A stretch of DNA of 64,000 nucleotides from the NCBI RefSeq assembly GCF_900110255.1, contig NZ_FODD01000002.1, forward strand, positions 124,001 to 188,000. The letters are read 5' to 3'. The DNA comes from Actinacidiphila rubida. GTDB taxonomy: Bacteria > Actinomycetota > Actinomycetes > Streptomycetales > Streptomycetaceae. How positions within the stretch are numbered: the stretch's first letter is position 1; each line of letters opens with the position of its first letter. The notes beneath the pieces are model-generated. The model was not told where the DNA came from and searched no databases. It saw only the letters and a list, made by a program, of their open reading frames with translations. Below, piece after piece: positions 54,201 through 63,723 of this stretch. Made by a program: the position numbers and the translations under genes.

Positions 54201-57200
54201 GACGGTGCCTCCGGACGGTGTGGTCAGGGTGTCGCTGGTGAGCCGGTGCAGGTGGTCGTACCCGTAGGTGCGCGTGTCACCGCCGGCGCCGTACTGCACG
54301 GTGGACGGCTGCGAGAGCGTGTTGTAGTGGTAGGTGAGCTGGGTTCCGGTGAGCGGATCGGTGAGGGTGCCGAGCCGGTCGGCGACGTCGTAGGTGTAGC
54401 CGGTGGTGCCGGCCGCGTCGCTGCGGCTGGTGGGCAGCCCGTCGCCGTTGTAGGTGAAGGAGCTCGAGGAGCCGGACCCGTCGGCGCCGAGGAGGTCGCT
54501 GCGGTCGTCGTAGCGGAAGGTCTCGTCGGTGGCGGGTGTGCCGGTGCCGAGGGCGGCGGTGGCCGCCTCGGTCATCCGGTTGTCCAGGTCGTAGTGGAAG
54601 GACCGGCCGGCGGTGTCCGCCTCGGCGCCGGAGCCGCTCTGCGACGTGACGTTGCCGAGGTTGTCGTAGCCCGTGGTGGGGGCCACCCGGCCCGGCTCGG
54701 TCTGGGTGACCGCGCGGCCGGCGGCGTCGTAGGTGGTCGTGGAGGTGGAGTCGGCCGGGCTGCTGTAGTCGTAGGTGCCCGTGGTCACGGACGGTTCGAT
54801 CACCGACTCGGGCAGGTTCCACGTGGTGTAGGTGTACAGGGTCTTGTTGCCGCGGCCGTCGGTGTAGCGGGTGCCGTTGCCGGCCGCGTCGTAGCCGAAC
54901 GAGGTGGTGATGGAATGCCCGGCGTCCACCGGCTGGACCTCGCCGGTGACCTGTCCGAGCGCGTCGCGGGTGAACGTCGTGGTGTGGTGGTTGCCGTCGG
55001 TGGACGACTTCAGGTTGCCGGCGGCGTCGTAGGTCGCCGACTGGCCGGCGAGCACCGTCTGGTGATCGGTGTCCAGTGAGGTGACCTGGAGCGGGTCGCC
55101 GAGCTGGTCGTATCCGACGGTGTTCATGGTGCCGTCGGGCTGGGTGACGGAGGTGGCCCGCCCCTGCGCGTCGTACCCGGTCCTGGTGGTGTTCCCGGCC
55201 GCGTCGGTGACCTGGGTGGTCTCGCCGACGTGGTCGTAGCCGTAGCTGGTCGTGACGCCGTCGGCCGTGGTGGTGCCGGCCAGGAAGGCGCCGCCGGGGT
55301 TCAGTGTGGAGGCGGTGTAGTCGTTGTGCGCGGTGAGCGTCGCCGGGGTGGGGTAGCGCTCCAGGACGGTGGAGGTCAGCGGGCGGCCGAGGAAGTCGTA
55401 CGTGGTCTGGGTCTGGCCGCCCGTCGGGTCGGTCTGGGTGCGGGCCTCGCCGTTCTCGTCGTACGTGGTGCGGGAGACGCCGCCGTTGGCGTCGGTGGTC
55501 TGCGCGAGGTCGCCGAGCTGGTCGTACAGGGTGTGGGTGGTGTGCTGGAGCGGATCGGTGACGGTGGCGATGTTGCCCGCGTCGTCATAGGTCCACGTGG
55601 TGGCGGCGTCGTGGATGACCGGTGAGCCGTCCGGCGGGGTGTAGTCCGGTGCGACGACGCCGGTCCGCCGGCCGCCACCGTCGTACGTCGTGGTGACCGT
55701 GTCGCCGTTGGGGTCGGTGGACTCGGTCGGCTCGCCGAACGTGTTGTAGCCGGTGGTCGTCGTGGGGTGGACCAGTGCGGGGGCGCCGCCGTCGTGTTCG
55801 GCGTTCACCGCCGGGGCGCTGGTGAGCACCAGCTGTCCCGCTTCGTCGTAGGAGTAGTCGGTGACGTTCTGGTCCGGGTCGGTCATGCTCTTCGGCAGGC
55901 CGCGCTGGTCGAGTTGGAACGACGTGGTGGCCTCGTCCGAGGAGGCGGTGGTTCCGCCGGAGCGGCCCTTGGCGTACAGCGCGGAGATCTCCGCGGTCGT
56001 CAGGTCGCGCTGGTAGACCTGCACGTTGTCGACCGAGCCGTGCACGTCGTCCTTGATCGTCGTCCCGTCGGCGAGGGTGACGCCGCCGATGGCCAGCGGG
56101 CCGGTGCCCTGCCACGGAGCGGGGTTGGTGCCGCTGCCGGCCAGGACGCCGTTGACGTAGAGGCTGATGGCTCCCGTGCCGGCGTTGTACTGGCCGACCA
56201 GGTGCGTCCAGGTGTTCAGCACGGGTGGGGTGGAGGCGGCGGCGTCGTAGAACGCGGAGGGCGCTGCCACGTCTTGGCTGCCGAAGTGCAGGTCGTAGGC
56301 CTTGCTGCCGGCGGAGTACTGGAGGTAGAAGGCGGCCCGGGTGGTTCCGCCCTGCGACACGAACGTGTAGTTCGTGGCGGTGTCGGGGATCTTCACCCAC
56401 GCCGACACCGTGTAGGAGGCCGTGGCGTCGAGTACCGGGCCGTTGGTGGCGATGTCGCCGTCGGCGGCGTTGCCGGTGAACGAGGCGGCGCCGTCGGACC
56501 AGGTCACGCCGGGTCCCGCGGTCGCGGTGTGGCCGTCGCCCGAGGCGTCGGGCACGGACCTGCCGGCGGTCTGGTCGAGCTTCCACCAGCCGTCGGGGTG
56601 GCCGACGCCGTCCTCCTGGACGGAGGAGCTGGTGACGTTGCCCATCGGGTCGTAGGTGGAACTGGTCGTGTGGGTCTGCCCGGTGGAGTCGCTGAGGGTG
56701 CTGGTGGCGACCATGTCGTCGGGCGTGTAGGACACCGTGGTGGTGCGGTTCACCCCGGTCGGGTCGACGGTCGTCGACGTGGTGCGGTCGGCGGCGTCCA
56801 CGGCGGATGTGGTCGTGGTGGCGCCGTTGTTGCTGACCTGCTTGATCAGGTTGCCCGCGCCGTCGTAGGTGTTCGCCTGCTCGACGAACGTCTGCGTACC
56901 GGTCGGGTCGGAGCGGGTGGCCGTCGCCTGGAGGCCGTTGTCGGTGTAGGTGTACGACGTGGTGTTGCCCATGGCGTCGGTGAGCGACGCCAGCCGGCCC
57001 GCCGGGTCGTACGCGCGGGAGGACTCCACCAGGTCCCGCGGGGCGGAGGGGCTGACCGGGTCGCCGGTGTAGCCCTTGAGCGTCTGGGTCAGCAGGTTGC
57101 CGGTCGCGTCGTAGTCGAACTGGGTGAGGTTGCCGGCGGCGTCGGTCTCGGTGGCCTTGTTGCCGTACGCGTCGTACGTGAGGGTGCTCGTGCTGCCGGA

Positions 57201-60200
57201 GGGTTCCTCGCTGGTCTTGACCTGGTCGAAGGGCGTATAGGTGTACTTCTGGACGCGGGGGCTGTCACCGCCGCTGAGGTCGCTGACGGTCTGTGAGCTG
57301 ACCATGCCGTCGACGTCGAAGACGGTGTCGGTGCGGGCCTGGTGGGCCGCTCCGGTGACCCGGTCGGTGACCTGCGGATCGGTCTGCGAGGTGACCTGCG
57401 AGTCGCCGTCGTAGGTGTAGGAGGTGGTCAGCCCGGCCGGGTAGCTGTCGGAGGCCTCGGTCTTGCTGAGCGGCCGGCCGAGGTTGTCGTAGCCGAAGGT
57501 GGTCACCTTCCCGTCGGGGTCGGTGACCTTGGCGATGTCGCCGTTCTTGAAATAGGTGATCGTGGTGGTGGCGCCACCGGGTGAGACGGTCTTGTAGGGC
57601 AGGCCCTTCGGGGCGAAGCCGCCGTCGGCCGCCGCGACCGTGGTCCCGTCGGTGTAGGTGACGCCGGTGGTGCGGCCGTGCGGGAATCCGCTGACCGGCG
57701 GGGTGGTCACGCCGGTGCGGTTGCCGGCCGCGTCGTAGCTGTAGGACGTGAGGTACGCCGGGTCGGTGGCCGAGGCGGACCGGCCGTCACGTGTGGTGGC
57801 GGGCAGGTCGTTCTGCGGGTTGGGCGTCAGGGCGGCGCTGGTGTCGTCCGGCAGGTAGGTGCTGTAGGTCGTGGAGCACTTGAGGGCGGTCTGGTCCTGG
57901 CAGCTGGTCTGGGAGACCTGGTTGCCGCGGACGTCGTGGCCGATCGTGGTCACGTCGCCGTTGGGGTCGGTGACGGTGTGCTCGAAGCCGCCGGAGTCGT
58001 AGCCGTACGAGGTCGTGTGACCCGTGCCGTCGGTCTGCGAGATCATCCGGTAGCTGTTGTCGGGGTCGAACCGGTACGTGTTCGACTTCCCCTGGGGATC
58101 GGTGACCTGCACGGTGTCCACCGGCGACAGGCCACCGGAGTTCTGGCCCGCGGCGAAGTGCGCGGCGATGTCCTGGCCGGACAGCGGGTGGGCGTACAGG
58201 GCCGCCTCGGCTATGGAGCCGTTGAAGTAGCTGACCGCACCGGGGGTGTTCACCCAGGCGGTGGCGAAACCCGCGCCGAGATAGAGGCGGTTGGTCGACG
58301 CGTCGTTGGGGGCGCCGGTGTAGGTGCCCTGGGCGATGCCGTCGATGTAGAGGGTCTGTGCGGTACCGGTGACGGTGAGCGCGGCATGGTGCCATTTGCC
58401 GTCGTCGACCAGCACTTTGGAGCCGAACGCGGTGCCGCCGGTGCCGCTGCCGCTCCAGAAGTGGCCGTGCATCTTCCCGTCCGTACCGACGTAGAGGATC
58501 GGGTCCCAACTGCCGCTGGCGGCGGTGGCGCCGGCGATGGCCACGGACTGGTCGGAGAGGATCACGCCTGGTGACGTCGTCTTGAACCACGCCTCCACTG
58601 CCCGGTCGTTGCTCGCGTGCAGCAGGGTGTCGGACAACTGGACGTAGGAGCTGGTGCCGTTGAAGCCCGCTGTCGTGTGGTCGGCGAAGGGGCCGGCCGT
58701 GCCGAGGGTGGTGTTCGCGTAGGTGCCGGGGGTGGACTCGGTCTCGCCGACGGCCTGCGAGGCGCCGGTCGTCTCCCCGAGCCGGTAGTAGCCGAACGGT
58801 GCGGAGCCGAGGACCGAGGACCGGTAACCCAGGCTGGAGCCGGTGTACTTCGGGGCGGCCATCGACCAGCTGCCGCCGTTCTCGTCGGTCAGGCTGTCGA
58901 CCGACGAGGTCTCCGGGTCGTAGCCGACCTGCGCGAACACCTTGCCCGAGGGCCGGACCACCTTGTTGAGCAGGCTCGCGGGGGTGGTGGCGGCCTTGTT
59001 GAGCGCGGTGACGTCGGCCTGGACGAGGGGGCGGCTGTAGTAGGAGACGTCCGCGATGGAGCCCTTGAAGTACGTGGCGTAGGCCGTCGTGGAGTTGAGG
59101 TGCGCCTGGTCGGGCCATGCAGCGCCCTGGTAGCCGGTGCCGACGTAGACGTCGGTGAACAGCCAGGGCTGGTTGCCGGTGAACCCGAAGCTGCCGTACC
59201 CGGCCGACGTACCGGACTGGACGCCGTCGAGCCACATCGTCTGCTTGGTCCACGAGCCGGCGAGCACCACATGGTGCCAGGCGTTGTCGGTGACCGCGGC
59301 GGCCGAGGTGATCGGGGTCGGCTTCTCGCCGTACCAGAGCAGGCCGTTGAGCTTGCCGTCGGAGCCGACGTACAGCGACGGCGTGAAGTTGCCCAGCGTC
59401 GCGGTCGCCTTGATCGGCATGTCCGAGAAGGAGAAGATCACGCCGTTCGCGGTGGACGTCTTGAACCACAGCGAGATCGACTCCGAGGAGGAGGTGCCCA
59501 GTTCCAGGTTCGGCAGCTTCGCGTACGACGAGGTGCCGTCGAATCCGGCCGCCGTGGCACCGCCGCCGGTCAGGTGGCCGGGCTGGCCCAGGGTCACCGC
59601 GTTGTAGGCGGCGTTGTCGGCGCCCTCACGCGGCAGGACCGCGCTGACCGCGGTGGTGCCGGAGGTGTCCGACAGCGGCCAGTACGAGTCGGGACCGAGG
59701 TCGAGGGTCTGGCTGTGCTCCTCGTTCGCCGTCGTGTAGCCGTAGGTGGTGCACGCGGAGCCGTCGGCGGTGTCGTCCGGGGAGCAGACCTTGGTCAGCT
59801 GGTTGCCGGTGTACGCGTACGTCCATGTGAGAGCGGTGCTCGACTGCCCGGCCGTCACCGGGTCGGTGGTGACGGTCGAGACGTGCGCGCTGCCCCCGGA
59901 GGGAGTGGCCCAGACGACGTGCAGGGCTCGGCCCGAAACGGCCGAGGTCATCGCCGTGACCTGGTTCCCGGTGTAGGTGAAGTTCTCCGCACGGCCGTTG
60001 GCGTCGGTGATCGAGGTGATGCCGTAGCCGCCGGAGCCGAGTGCGTGCGTGAACAGGTAGACCGTGGCGTTCTTGTCCGTCAGCGAGTAGCCGCCGGTGA
60101 CCGTGGCGAACGTGGCGAACCGGCCCTGGGGCGGGGTGAACGACCCGTTGGAGTTCTTGCCGTAGCCGACCGCCGAGCCGTCCGGGTAGGTGACGACGAC

Positions 60201-62390
60201 GCTGGTGACCGCGCCGGTCGAGTCGTACTGCTCGGTGGCGTGCGCGTCCAGCACGCTCGACCAGCCCGCGCCGAACGCCCCCGCGGTGCGCGGGTCCAGG
60301 GAGTTGTAGTCACGGGTGATGGTCAGGGAGGGGCCGGGCGTGGAGACGTTGGCGTCCACGGCGGAGGTGGTGTAGTTGCCCGTGGCCGGGTCGTAGCCGT
60401 GGCCGTCGGTGTTCTGCGACAGGCCGGAGGTGATCAACGGCTGCGGCACCTGGGTGGTCAGTTCCTGCCAGACCGGGCCTGGTGAGTAGTTGGTGCCGTC
60501 GTACGCCTGGACTTCCCAGTAGTACGGCTTGCCCCAGGCCAGTTTGCCGTTGGGGACGGTGTACGAGTTCGCCGTGATGGTCCCGGAGTCGACGACGAGG
60601 GTGCCTGCGGCGTCGTAGACCTGGAAGTCGTACTTCTGCGTGACCGCCAGGTTGGGGTCGATGATCGCCACGGCCGACAGCACCGGAGTGTGCGTGGTGA
60701 CGGTGGAGTTGTTGGCCGGGGCGGTACTCACCACCTGCGGAAGCGTCGCTCCCGTGTAGGTCAGGTTGAGCGTGGGGAAGTACGACACGTCGTAGATCGA
60801 GCCGAACTGCTTCCAGTGCAGGGCGTCGTTGGTGGCCGCGTACACCGCCAGACCGTGGTCGGCGGAGGCGCCGGTGGCCCACGAGTTGAAGGTGGCGGCC
60901 GCCAGGGTCACGGTCACCCAGTCGCCCTTGCTGACGTCAACGGCGCTGTTGGCGCAGGCGTTGGGCGTGCTCGGTGTGGCGTTGCCGATCGAGGCTCCGT
61001 GGCCGGGTCCCGGGTAGGTGGTCACGCCGGACGGGGTCCAGTCGGCGCTTGCGGGCGCGACGTCGAACCGCTCGGCGGTGCACGTGGACGATGACACGGC
61101 GTACAGGTTGAGCGTGGCCGCGGAGACGGTGATGTGCGACCCGTCGACGCCGACCGTGGGGAACTGCAGGTAGGAGACCGCGGAGTGGGTGCCGGAGTCG
61201 TAGGAGCCGACCTTGATGGTCTGCTCCATCGAGTGGTCGCCGTCCGCGCCCGACTCGGCGTATGTGGTGATGGCCTGGGCACCGCCGAAGGAAGGATCCA
61301 CGGTGACGGGGAAGACCCGGTTCGCCGCGTGCAGCCAGTTCGGGTCCAGCGTCATGTGCAGGGTGGAGCGGCCGTGCGACTGCCTGAGCGTGTAACGGAC
61401 GGCGTGAGTGGTGGCGTGTTCGCGGGACACGGGGTCGACGTGGGAGTCGAAGGCATAGCCCGCCGGGATCGTCCCGACCAGCTTTCCCGCGCTGTCGCGC
61501 AGGCCCACGGACCCGTCGGATCCGACCGACGGGGTGAGCCCGTCGAGATCGAGCGGGAAGTCCCAGGAGGTGCCGGCCTGCGGCGAGTTCAGGACCAGTG
61601 ACTCCTTCACGCCGACCGTGGTCGGCTGCGCGGTCAGGTCCGTGTGCGGGAGCACCCCGGGGTAGGTGACGGTGGCGCCGGACACCTCGGGTGACACCGT
61701 TGCCGCGCCGTTCAGACCGTAGCCGAAGCGGTGGCCGCCGATCGGCATGGCGACCAGGTCGTGATCGGCGCCGTTCGCGCCGAAGCTCACCTTGGCGGAG
61801 CCGGCGCGCTCCTCCCACCGCCCGTCGGCCGCGGGCACCACCGTGGTGTCGATGGGCTGCCAGCTTCCGTCCGCGGCACGGTAGTTGACGGGCAGCGGCG
61901 AGTAGCGACGGCTGTAGGAGCCGTCGGCGTTCTGGAAGTACGTGGAGGTGGCGGTCGACTTGGCCGGCACGCGCGTGCTGGTGCGGGCGTCGTATCCGAG
62001 CCGCGCCCCGCTGCTCGGCCCGGCCGCGACCTTGCGGGCGTAGGACTGAGGTGCGGCCGGCAACTCGCCCTTGCCCGGGTGCCGTTGCTTCCCGACGCCG
62101 CCTCTCGCCTTGGTGGCGGCGGACGAGGCGGAGTGGCTGCGGCCGGCAGCCGTACCGGACTGCTGGCGCGGCAGCTTCCCCCACTGCGGGGAAGCAGGAT
62201 GCGCCAGCCACGCGGCCACGCTCTTCAGCGTCGGCACCGACAGGGCCGGAAATCCCCGGTCGACGGCGTACGACTCCTCGCCGGTGAACAGCATCGCGAA
62301 GGCGACGAGGGCCAGCAGGGCGACCGCCCTGTGCAGACGACGGTGGAAGCGAACCCGTGCGGGGGACCGACGGTACCGACGAGAGCGCAT
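51255..62390 (-). CDS. Giant RHS/YD-repeat polymorphic toxin with LamG, HINT and colicin-E-type HNH nuclease
   Basis: About 3,711 residues from ATG 62390, with AGGAG six bases upstream; a TTG at 62396 is less likely. A membrane/signal segment ('AVALLALVAFAMLFTG') lies at about 24-40. LamG-type domains are near residues 970, 1270 and 2000 ('ESISLWFKTSTANG', 'AVEAWFKTTSPGV', 'YTVSAWVKIPDTA'), with YD repeats between and after. The RHS core closes at about 2,990 ('RWYNPATGQFMNRDTV...DPTGHG'). Then come a repeat/coiled-coil region (3,030-3,135), Gly-zipper hydrophobic segments (3,170-3,335), a HINT domain (3,350-3,550) ending 'YYVEAGDTPVLVHN', and the nuclease tip (3,555-3,711). The RHS shell should encapsulate the toxin, HINT release it, and the tip cut target-cell DNA. 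Confidence 0.92.
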   Translation of the reverse strand: MRSRRYRRSPARVRFHRRLHRAVALLALVAFAMLFTGEESYAVDRGFPALSVPTLKSVAAWLAHPASPQWGKLPRQQSGTAAGRSHSASSAATKARGGVGKQRHPGKGELPAAPQSYARKVAAGPSSGARLGYDARTSTRVPAKSTATSTYFQNADGSYSRRYSPLPVNYRAADGSWQPIDTTVVPAADGRWEERAGSAKVSFGANGADHDLVAMPIGGHRFGYGLNGAATVSPEVSGATVTYPGVLPHTDLTAQPTTVGVKESLVLNSPQAGTSWDFPLDLDGLTPSVGSDGSVGLRDSAGKLVGTIPAGYAFDSHVDPVSREHATTHAVRYTLRQSHGRSTLHMTLDPNWLHAANRVFPVTVDPSFGGAQAITTYAESGADGDHSMEQTIKVGSYDSGTHSAVSYLQFPTVGVDGSHITVSAATLNLYAVSSSTCTAERFDVAPASADWTPSGVTTYPGPGHGASIGNATPSTPNACANSAVDVSKGDWVTVTLAAATFNSWATGASADHGLAVYAATNDALHWKQFGSIYDVSYFPTLNLTYTGATLPQVVSTAPANNSTVTTHTPVLSAVAIIDPNLAVTQKYDFQVYDAAGTLVVDSGTITANSYTVPNGKLAWGKPYYWEVQAYDGTNYSPGPVWQELTTQVPQPLITSGLSQNTDGHGYDPATGNYTTSAVDANVSTPGPSLTITRDYNSLDPRTAGAFGAGWSSVLDAHATEQYDSTGAVTSVVVTYPDGSAVGYGKNSNGSFTPPQGRFATFATVTGGYSLTDKNATVYLFTHALGSGGYGITSITDANGRAENFTYTGNQVTAMTSAVSGRALHVVWATPSGGSAHVSTVTTDPVTAGQSSTALTWTYAYTGNQLTKVCSPDDTADGSACTTYGYTTANEEHSQTLDLGPDSYWPLSDTSGTTAVSAVLPREGADNAAYNAVTLGQPGHLTGGGATAAGFDGTSSYAKLPNLELGTSSSESISLWFKTSTANGVIFSFSDMPIKATATLGNFTPSLYVGSDGKLNGLLWYGEKPTPITSAAAVTDNAWHHVVLAGSWTKQTMWLDGVQSGTSAGYGSFGFTGNQPWLFTDVYVGTGYQGAAWPDQAHLNSTTAYATYFKGSIADVSYYSRPLVQADVTALNKAATTPASLLNKVVRPSGKVFAQVGYDPETSSVDSLTDENGGSWSMAAPKYTGSSLGYRSSVLGSAPFGYYRLGETTGASQAVGETESTPGTYANTTLGTAGPFADHTTAGFNGTSSYVQLSDTLLHASNDRAVEAWFKTTSPGVILSDQSVAIAGATAASGSWDPILYVGTDGKMHGHFWSGSGTGGTAFGSKVLVDDGKWHHAALTVTGTAQTLYIDGIAQGTYTGAPNDASTNRLYLGAGFATAWVNTPGAVSYFNGSIAEAALYAHPLSGQDIAAHFAAGQNSGGLSPVDTVQVTDPQGKSNTYRFDPDNSYRMISQTDGTGHTTSYGYDSGGFEHTVTDPNGDVTTIGHDVRGNQVSQTSCQDQTALKCSTTYSTYLPDDTSAALTPNPQNDLPATTRDGRSASATDPAYLTSYSYDAAGNRTGVTTPPVSGFPHGRTTGVTYTDGTTVAAADGGFAPKGLPYKTVSPGGATTTITYFKNGDIAKVTDPDGKVTTFGYDNLGRPLSKTEASDSYPAGLTTSYTYDGDSQVTSQTDPQVTDRVTGAAHQARTDTVFDVDGMVSSQTVSDLSGGDSPRVQKYTYTPFDQVKTSEEPSGSTSTLTYDAYGNKATETDAAGNLTQFDYDATGNLLTQTLKGYTGDPVSPSAPRDLVESSRAYDPAGRLASLTDAMGNTTSYTYTDNGLQATATRSDPTGTQTFVEQANTYDGAGNLIKQVSNNGATTTTSAVDAADRTTSTTVDPTGVNRTTTVSYTPDDMVATSTLSDSTGQTHTTSSTYDPMGNVTSSSVQEDGVGHPDGWWKLDQTAGRSVPDASGDGHTATAGPGVTWSDGAASFTGNAADGDIATNGPVLDATASYTVSAWVKIPDTATNYTFVSQGGTTRAAFYLQYSAGSKAYDLHFGSQDVAAPSAFYDAAASTPPVLNTWTHLVGQYNAGTGAISLYVNGVLAGSGTNPAPWQGTGPLAIGGVTLADGTTIKDDVHGSVDNVQVYQRDLTTAEISALYAKGRSGGTTASSDEATTSFQLDQRGLPKSMTDPDQNVTDYSYDEAGQLVLTSAPAVNAEHDGGAPALVHPTTTTGYNTFGEPTESTDPNGDTVTTTYDGGGRRTGVVAPDYTPPDGSPVIHDAATTWTYDDAGNIATVTDPLQHTTHTLYDQLGDLAQTTDANGGVSRTTYDENGEARTQTDPTGGQTQTTYDFLGRPLTSTVLERYPTPATLTAHNDYTASTLNPGGAFLAGTTTADGVTTSYGYDHVGETTQVTDAAGNTTRTGYDAQGRATSVTQPDGTMNTVGYDQLGDPLQVTSLDTDHQTVLAGQSATYDAAGNLKSSTDGNHHTTTFTRDALGQVTGEVQPVDAGHSITTSFGYDAAGNGTRYTDGRGNKTLYTYTTWNLPESVIEPSVTTGTYDYSSPADSTSTTTYDAAGRAVTQTEPGRVAPTTGYDNLGNVTSQSGSGAEADTAGRSFHYDLDNRMTEAATAALGTGTPATDETFRYDDRSDLLGADGSGSSSSFTYNGDGLPTSRSDAAGTTGYTYDVADRLGTLTDPLTGTQLTYHYNTLSQPSTVQYGAGGDTRTYGYDHLHRLTSDTLTTPSGGTVASIGYGYDGNNNETGKTTTGLAGAGANTYTYDWANRLTSWANGGTTTAYAYDDSGNRTRAGSDVYTYDARDQLTGDGQNTYTYSARGTLTQQSAGGTTASFASDAYGQQTSQGTQRYVTDALGRVITDTNTGGGGSVTFSYGGTDTNTASDGANSYSWTPDGALVGVGATGGTQAGAVLALTDQHDDVVGDFTAGSTAVSASTGYDPLGKVTGTNGTPLGRLGYQSGWTDGSTGKVDMAARWYNPATGQFMNRDTVAQSPMPNPANANPFAYANDNPMTGVDPTGHGFLSAVRHAASSTYHAVVNTAKTVYHAVVNTAKTVYHAVVNTAKSIYHGVVSAYHYVASKVSSYASAIYEAATERLHRAEAAFNRQVAAMERQIAAFDRQIAAFNKEIADAKAAAKREAAAAVRNAQNVVSHAAHSTYQAVAKAVNTSATYFKNHAAAIASFAVSAVVFAGCEAVVTGASGGTLSVPGAIGCGALAGAASGLVDQGAKCAEGQHGACSVASFGESAFLGAVGGAVGGGIGGALGGKLAESALGDVLPKLVTSTLEGAAVGGISGGTASAITYGLTCSDSQSGCTWSGAGDAVASGTVSGAIGGGIGGALAGLGGGRNVCESSGPHSFVGSTGVVMADGSTKAISQVKVGDQVKDAVPGAKGAQTHTVQAVIVTTTDHDFVDVTVAPAGTAGKRTSTTPGLGRRILRKSALGLAASAALVTTTLGVSHHDAAAPTPVAYTAPASAPTSATSEATAGGATLTTTFHHPFYDATRSSFVEAGDLHTGDVLQTPTGTAEVTGLRLYHATTTTYDLTIAGLHTYYVEAGDTPVLVHNTDDGLCGIGGSRSATQIRNTPGPATGGYGLADAGSGWLRGSQGNFGRIPGQVADQLRGQTFSSFNAFREAFWKTVGNDSDLASSFSVSNVTRMQDGGSPFTASGQSMPGQFNYVLHHSMPIWAGGGVYDMDNIVILTPRLHSEILDPGFHYGR
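51258..51730 (-). other. Toxin tip: colicin E9/S-pyocin-like HNH DNase domain
   Basis: The last 157 residues align by eye with the E-colicin DNase domain: 'GQVADQLRGQTFSSFNAFREAFWKTVGNDSDL', 'GGSPFTASGQ', and 'LHHSMPIWAGGGVYDMDNI'. The His-His pair (about 3674-3675), the HNH Asn (about 3690) and the next His (about 3699) are kept. The last metal-ligand His of E9 ('HIDIH') is Leu here ('HSEIL'), though another His follows five residues later. The segment is visibly less GC-rich than the rest of the gene, as in swapped toxin tips. Confidence 0.85.
51735..52350 (-). other. HINT (Hedgehog/intein-type) pre-toxin domain
   Basis: Begins 'GSTGVVMADGSTKAISQVKVGDQV' and ends 'LTIAGLHTYYVEAGDTPVLVHN', the start and end blocks of PT-HINT domains, which autocleave to free the toxin. 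Between them is an unusual hydrophobic, TM-like insert ('SALGLAASAALVTTTLGV') with Ala/Pro-rich flanks. 'TTFHHPFYD' is the expected central His block. Confidence 0.8.
53218..53307 (-). repeat. 33-bp tandem repeat within the RHS gene
   Basis: Two full 33-bp units (53218-53250, 53251-53283) and one partial unit (to 53307) encode an 11-residue repeat (AVVNTAKTVYH). They lie just after the RHS core and lead into an Ala/Gln/Arg-rich coiled coil. Confidence 0.85.
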
Positions 62391-62991
62391 CCACAACTCC
62401 TGTTAACAACCTGCACACCAGTCCTGCATGGGCGTTGTGAATATGCGGGTCAGAGGCGGAGTTGATCCATACCTGCCAGGATTTATTGCCTGCTATTTAC
62501 GTTCAACGGGCCTGCGGAGAATGGGGTACTGACGGTGGATGAACTCAAGGCGACCGCAAGCGGGACGCCCGGCGACTCCGCGTCCGGGCCACGTGCGGCG
62601 CCGGCCGCCGACGCGACCCGTGCGACGAGGGGTCACGTGGGGAGGGGGCGTGTGGAGATCGCCACGGTCGCGCGTCCCCGACGGGACGTCAACTGACGTC
62701 TAAGACACGTCATTCGGGCCTGCGAGGGCCACCCCCGGACACGCCCGCGGAGGGGACGTCGCCCCCCACGGGCAGGCCGGAACGTCGGGGCGGACACGGC
62801 ACGGTCGCGGTGGCGGCGGACGCAGATCTGCCCGGCGTGCACGCACGTATGGGTCCCGTAGCCATCGAGGTGACCGCGGCCGTGGAGCCGGCCGCATTCG
62901 CTCGGAACGCGACCGCGGGCCCGCGCGTCGCATCGCGTCGTGCGGACCGCGGCGGCCGTAGGGTCGAAGCCGTCGCGGAGGAGGGCTTCTG
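62391..62991. other. Intergenic region with the RHS gene promoter
   Basis: About 600 bp. The part at 62400-62520 is clearly AT-richer than its surroundings and should hold the minus-strand promoter of the toxin gene. A plus-strand frame from GTG 62535 to 62696 (53 codons) exists but lacks a ribosome site and reads as Arg/Ala-rich; I do not call it. Confidence 0.45.
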
Positions 62992-63564
62992 GTGCGCAGC
63001 GTGACCTATTCGATGGGCGTCTCGCTCGACGGGTACATCGTCGGACCGGACGGCGACTTCGGCTGGACGGCGCCCGACGAGGAGGTGTTCCGTTTCGTCA
63101 CCGACGAGCTCCGGGAGGTCGGCGTCCACCTGCTGGGGCGGCGGCTGTACGAGACGATGCTGTACTGGGAGACCGCCGACCAGGACCCCTCACTCGACGC
63201 GTCCATGCTCGAGTGGGCCGCGCTCTGGAAGCCGCTCCCCAAAGTGGTGTTCTCCTCGACGCTCTCGACGGTGCGGGGCCGTGCGCGGCTGGCCACCGGA
63301 GGCCTGGCGGAGGAGATCGCCCGGCTGCGGGCCGAGCCGGGGGAAGGTGCCATCGCGCTGGGCGGCGCGACGCTCGCCGCGGAGGCGGCCGCACTGGACC
63401 TGATCGACGAGTACCGGGCCCGCGTCCACCCGGTGCTGGTCGGCGGCGGCATCCCGTTCTTCCCCCGGCACGAGCGCCGGGTGGACCTCGAACTCGTCGA
63501 GACCCGCACCTTCGGCTCAGGCGTCCTCCACCTCCGCTACCGCGTGGCGCGAGAGGCGGAGTGA
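62992..63564 (+). CDS. Dihydrofolate reductase-like (RibD C-terminal) family protein
   Basis: 190 residues from GTG 62992 with GGAGGAGGG upstream. The family pattern is 'VTYSMGVSLDGYIVGPDGDFGW', 'LLGRRLYETMLYWE', 'KVVFSSTL', 'IALGGATLAAEAAALDLIDEYRARVHPVLVGGGIPFFP', ending 'VLHLRYRV'. These are NADPH-binding reductases related to DHFR and RibD, usually with unknown substrates. It stands alone, divergent from the RHS gene. Confidence 0.9.
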   Translation: MRSVTYSMGVSLDGYIVGPDGDFGWTAPDEEVFRFVTDELREVGVHLLGRRLYETMLYWETADQDPSLDASMLEWAALWKPLPKVVFSSTLSTVRGRARLATGGLAEEIARLRAEPGEGAIALGGATLAAEAAALDLIDEYRARVHPVLVGGGIPFFPRHERRVDLELVETRTFGSGVLHLRYRVAREAE

Positions 63565-63723
63565 CGCGCGGACACCGCGCCCCCACCCCACTCCGGCGAG
63601 GCGAGCCCGAGCTCGGGCCGGGCGGAGAGAATCCCCCGGATCCGGGGGCGCCCGGTGTCGAAATCGGCGTGGCGCGTTCGACGCCCTGGTGCAGGACTCG
63701 ATCCGCGTATCCGGGAGGAAACC

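Noticed and set aside
51591..55079. A 1,162-codon plus-strand frame opposite the RHS gene
   Set aside because: Antisense shadow of the YD-repeat gene; Val/Gly/Arg-rich with no start signal or domain.
62535..62696. 53-codon GTG ORF upstream of the DHFR-like gene
   Set aside because: No ribosome site and an Arg/Ala/Gly composition typical of non-coding GC-rich DNA.
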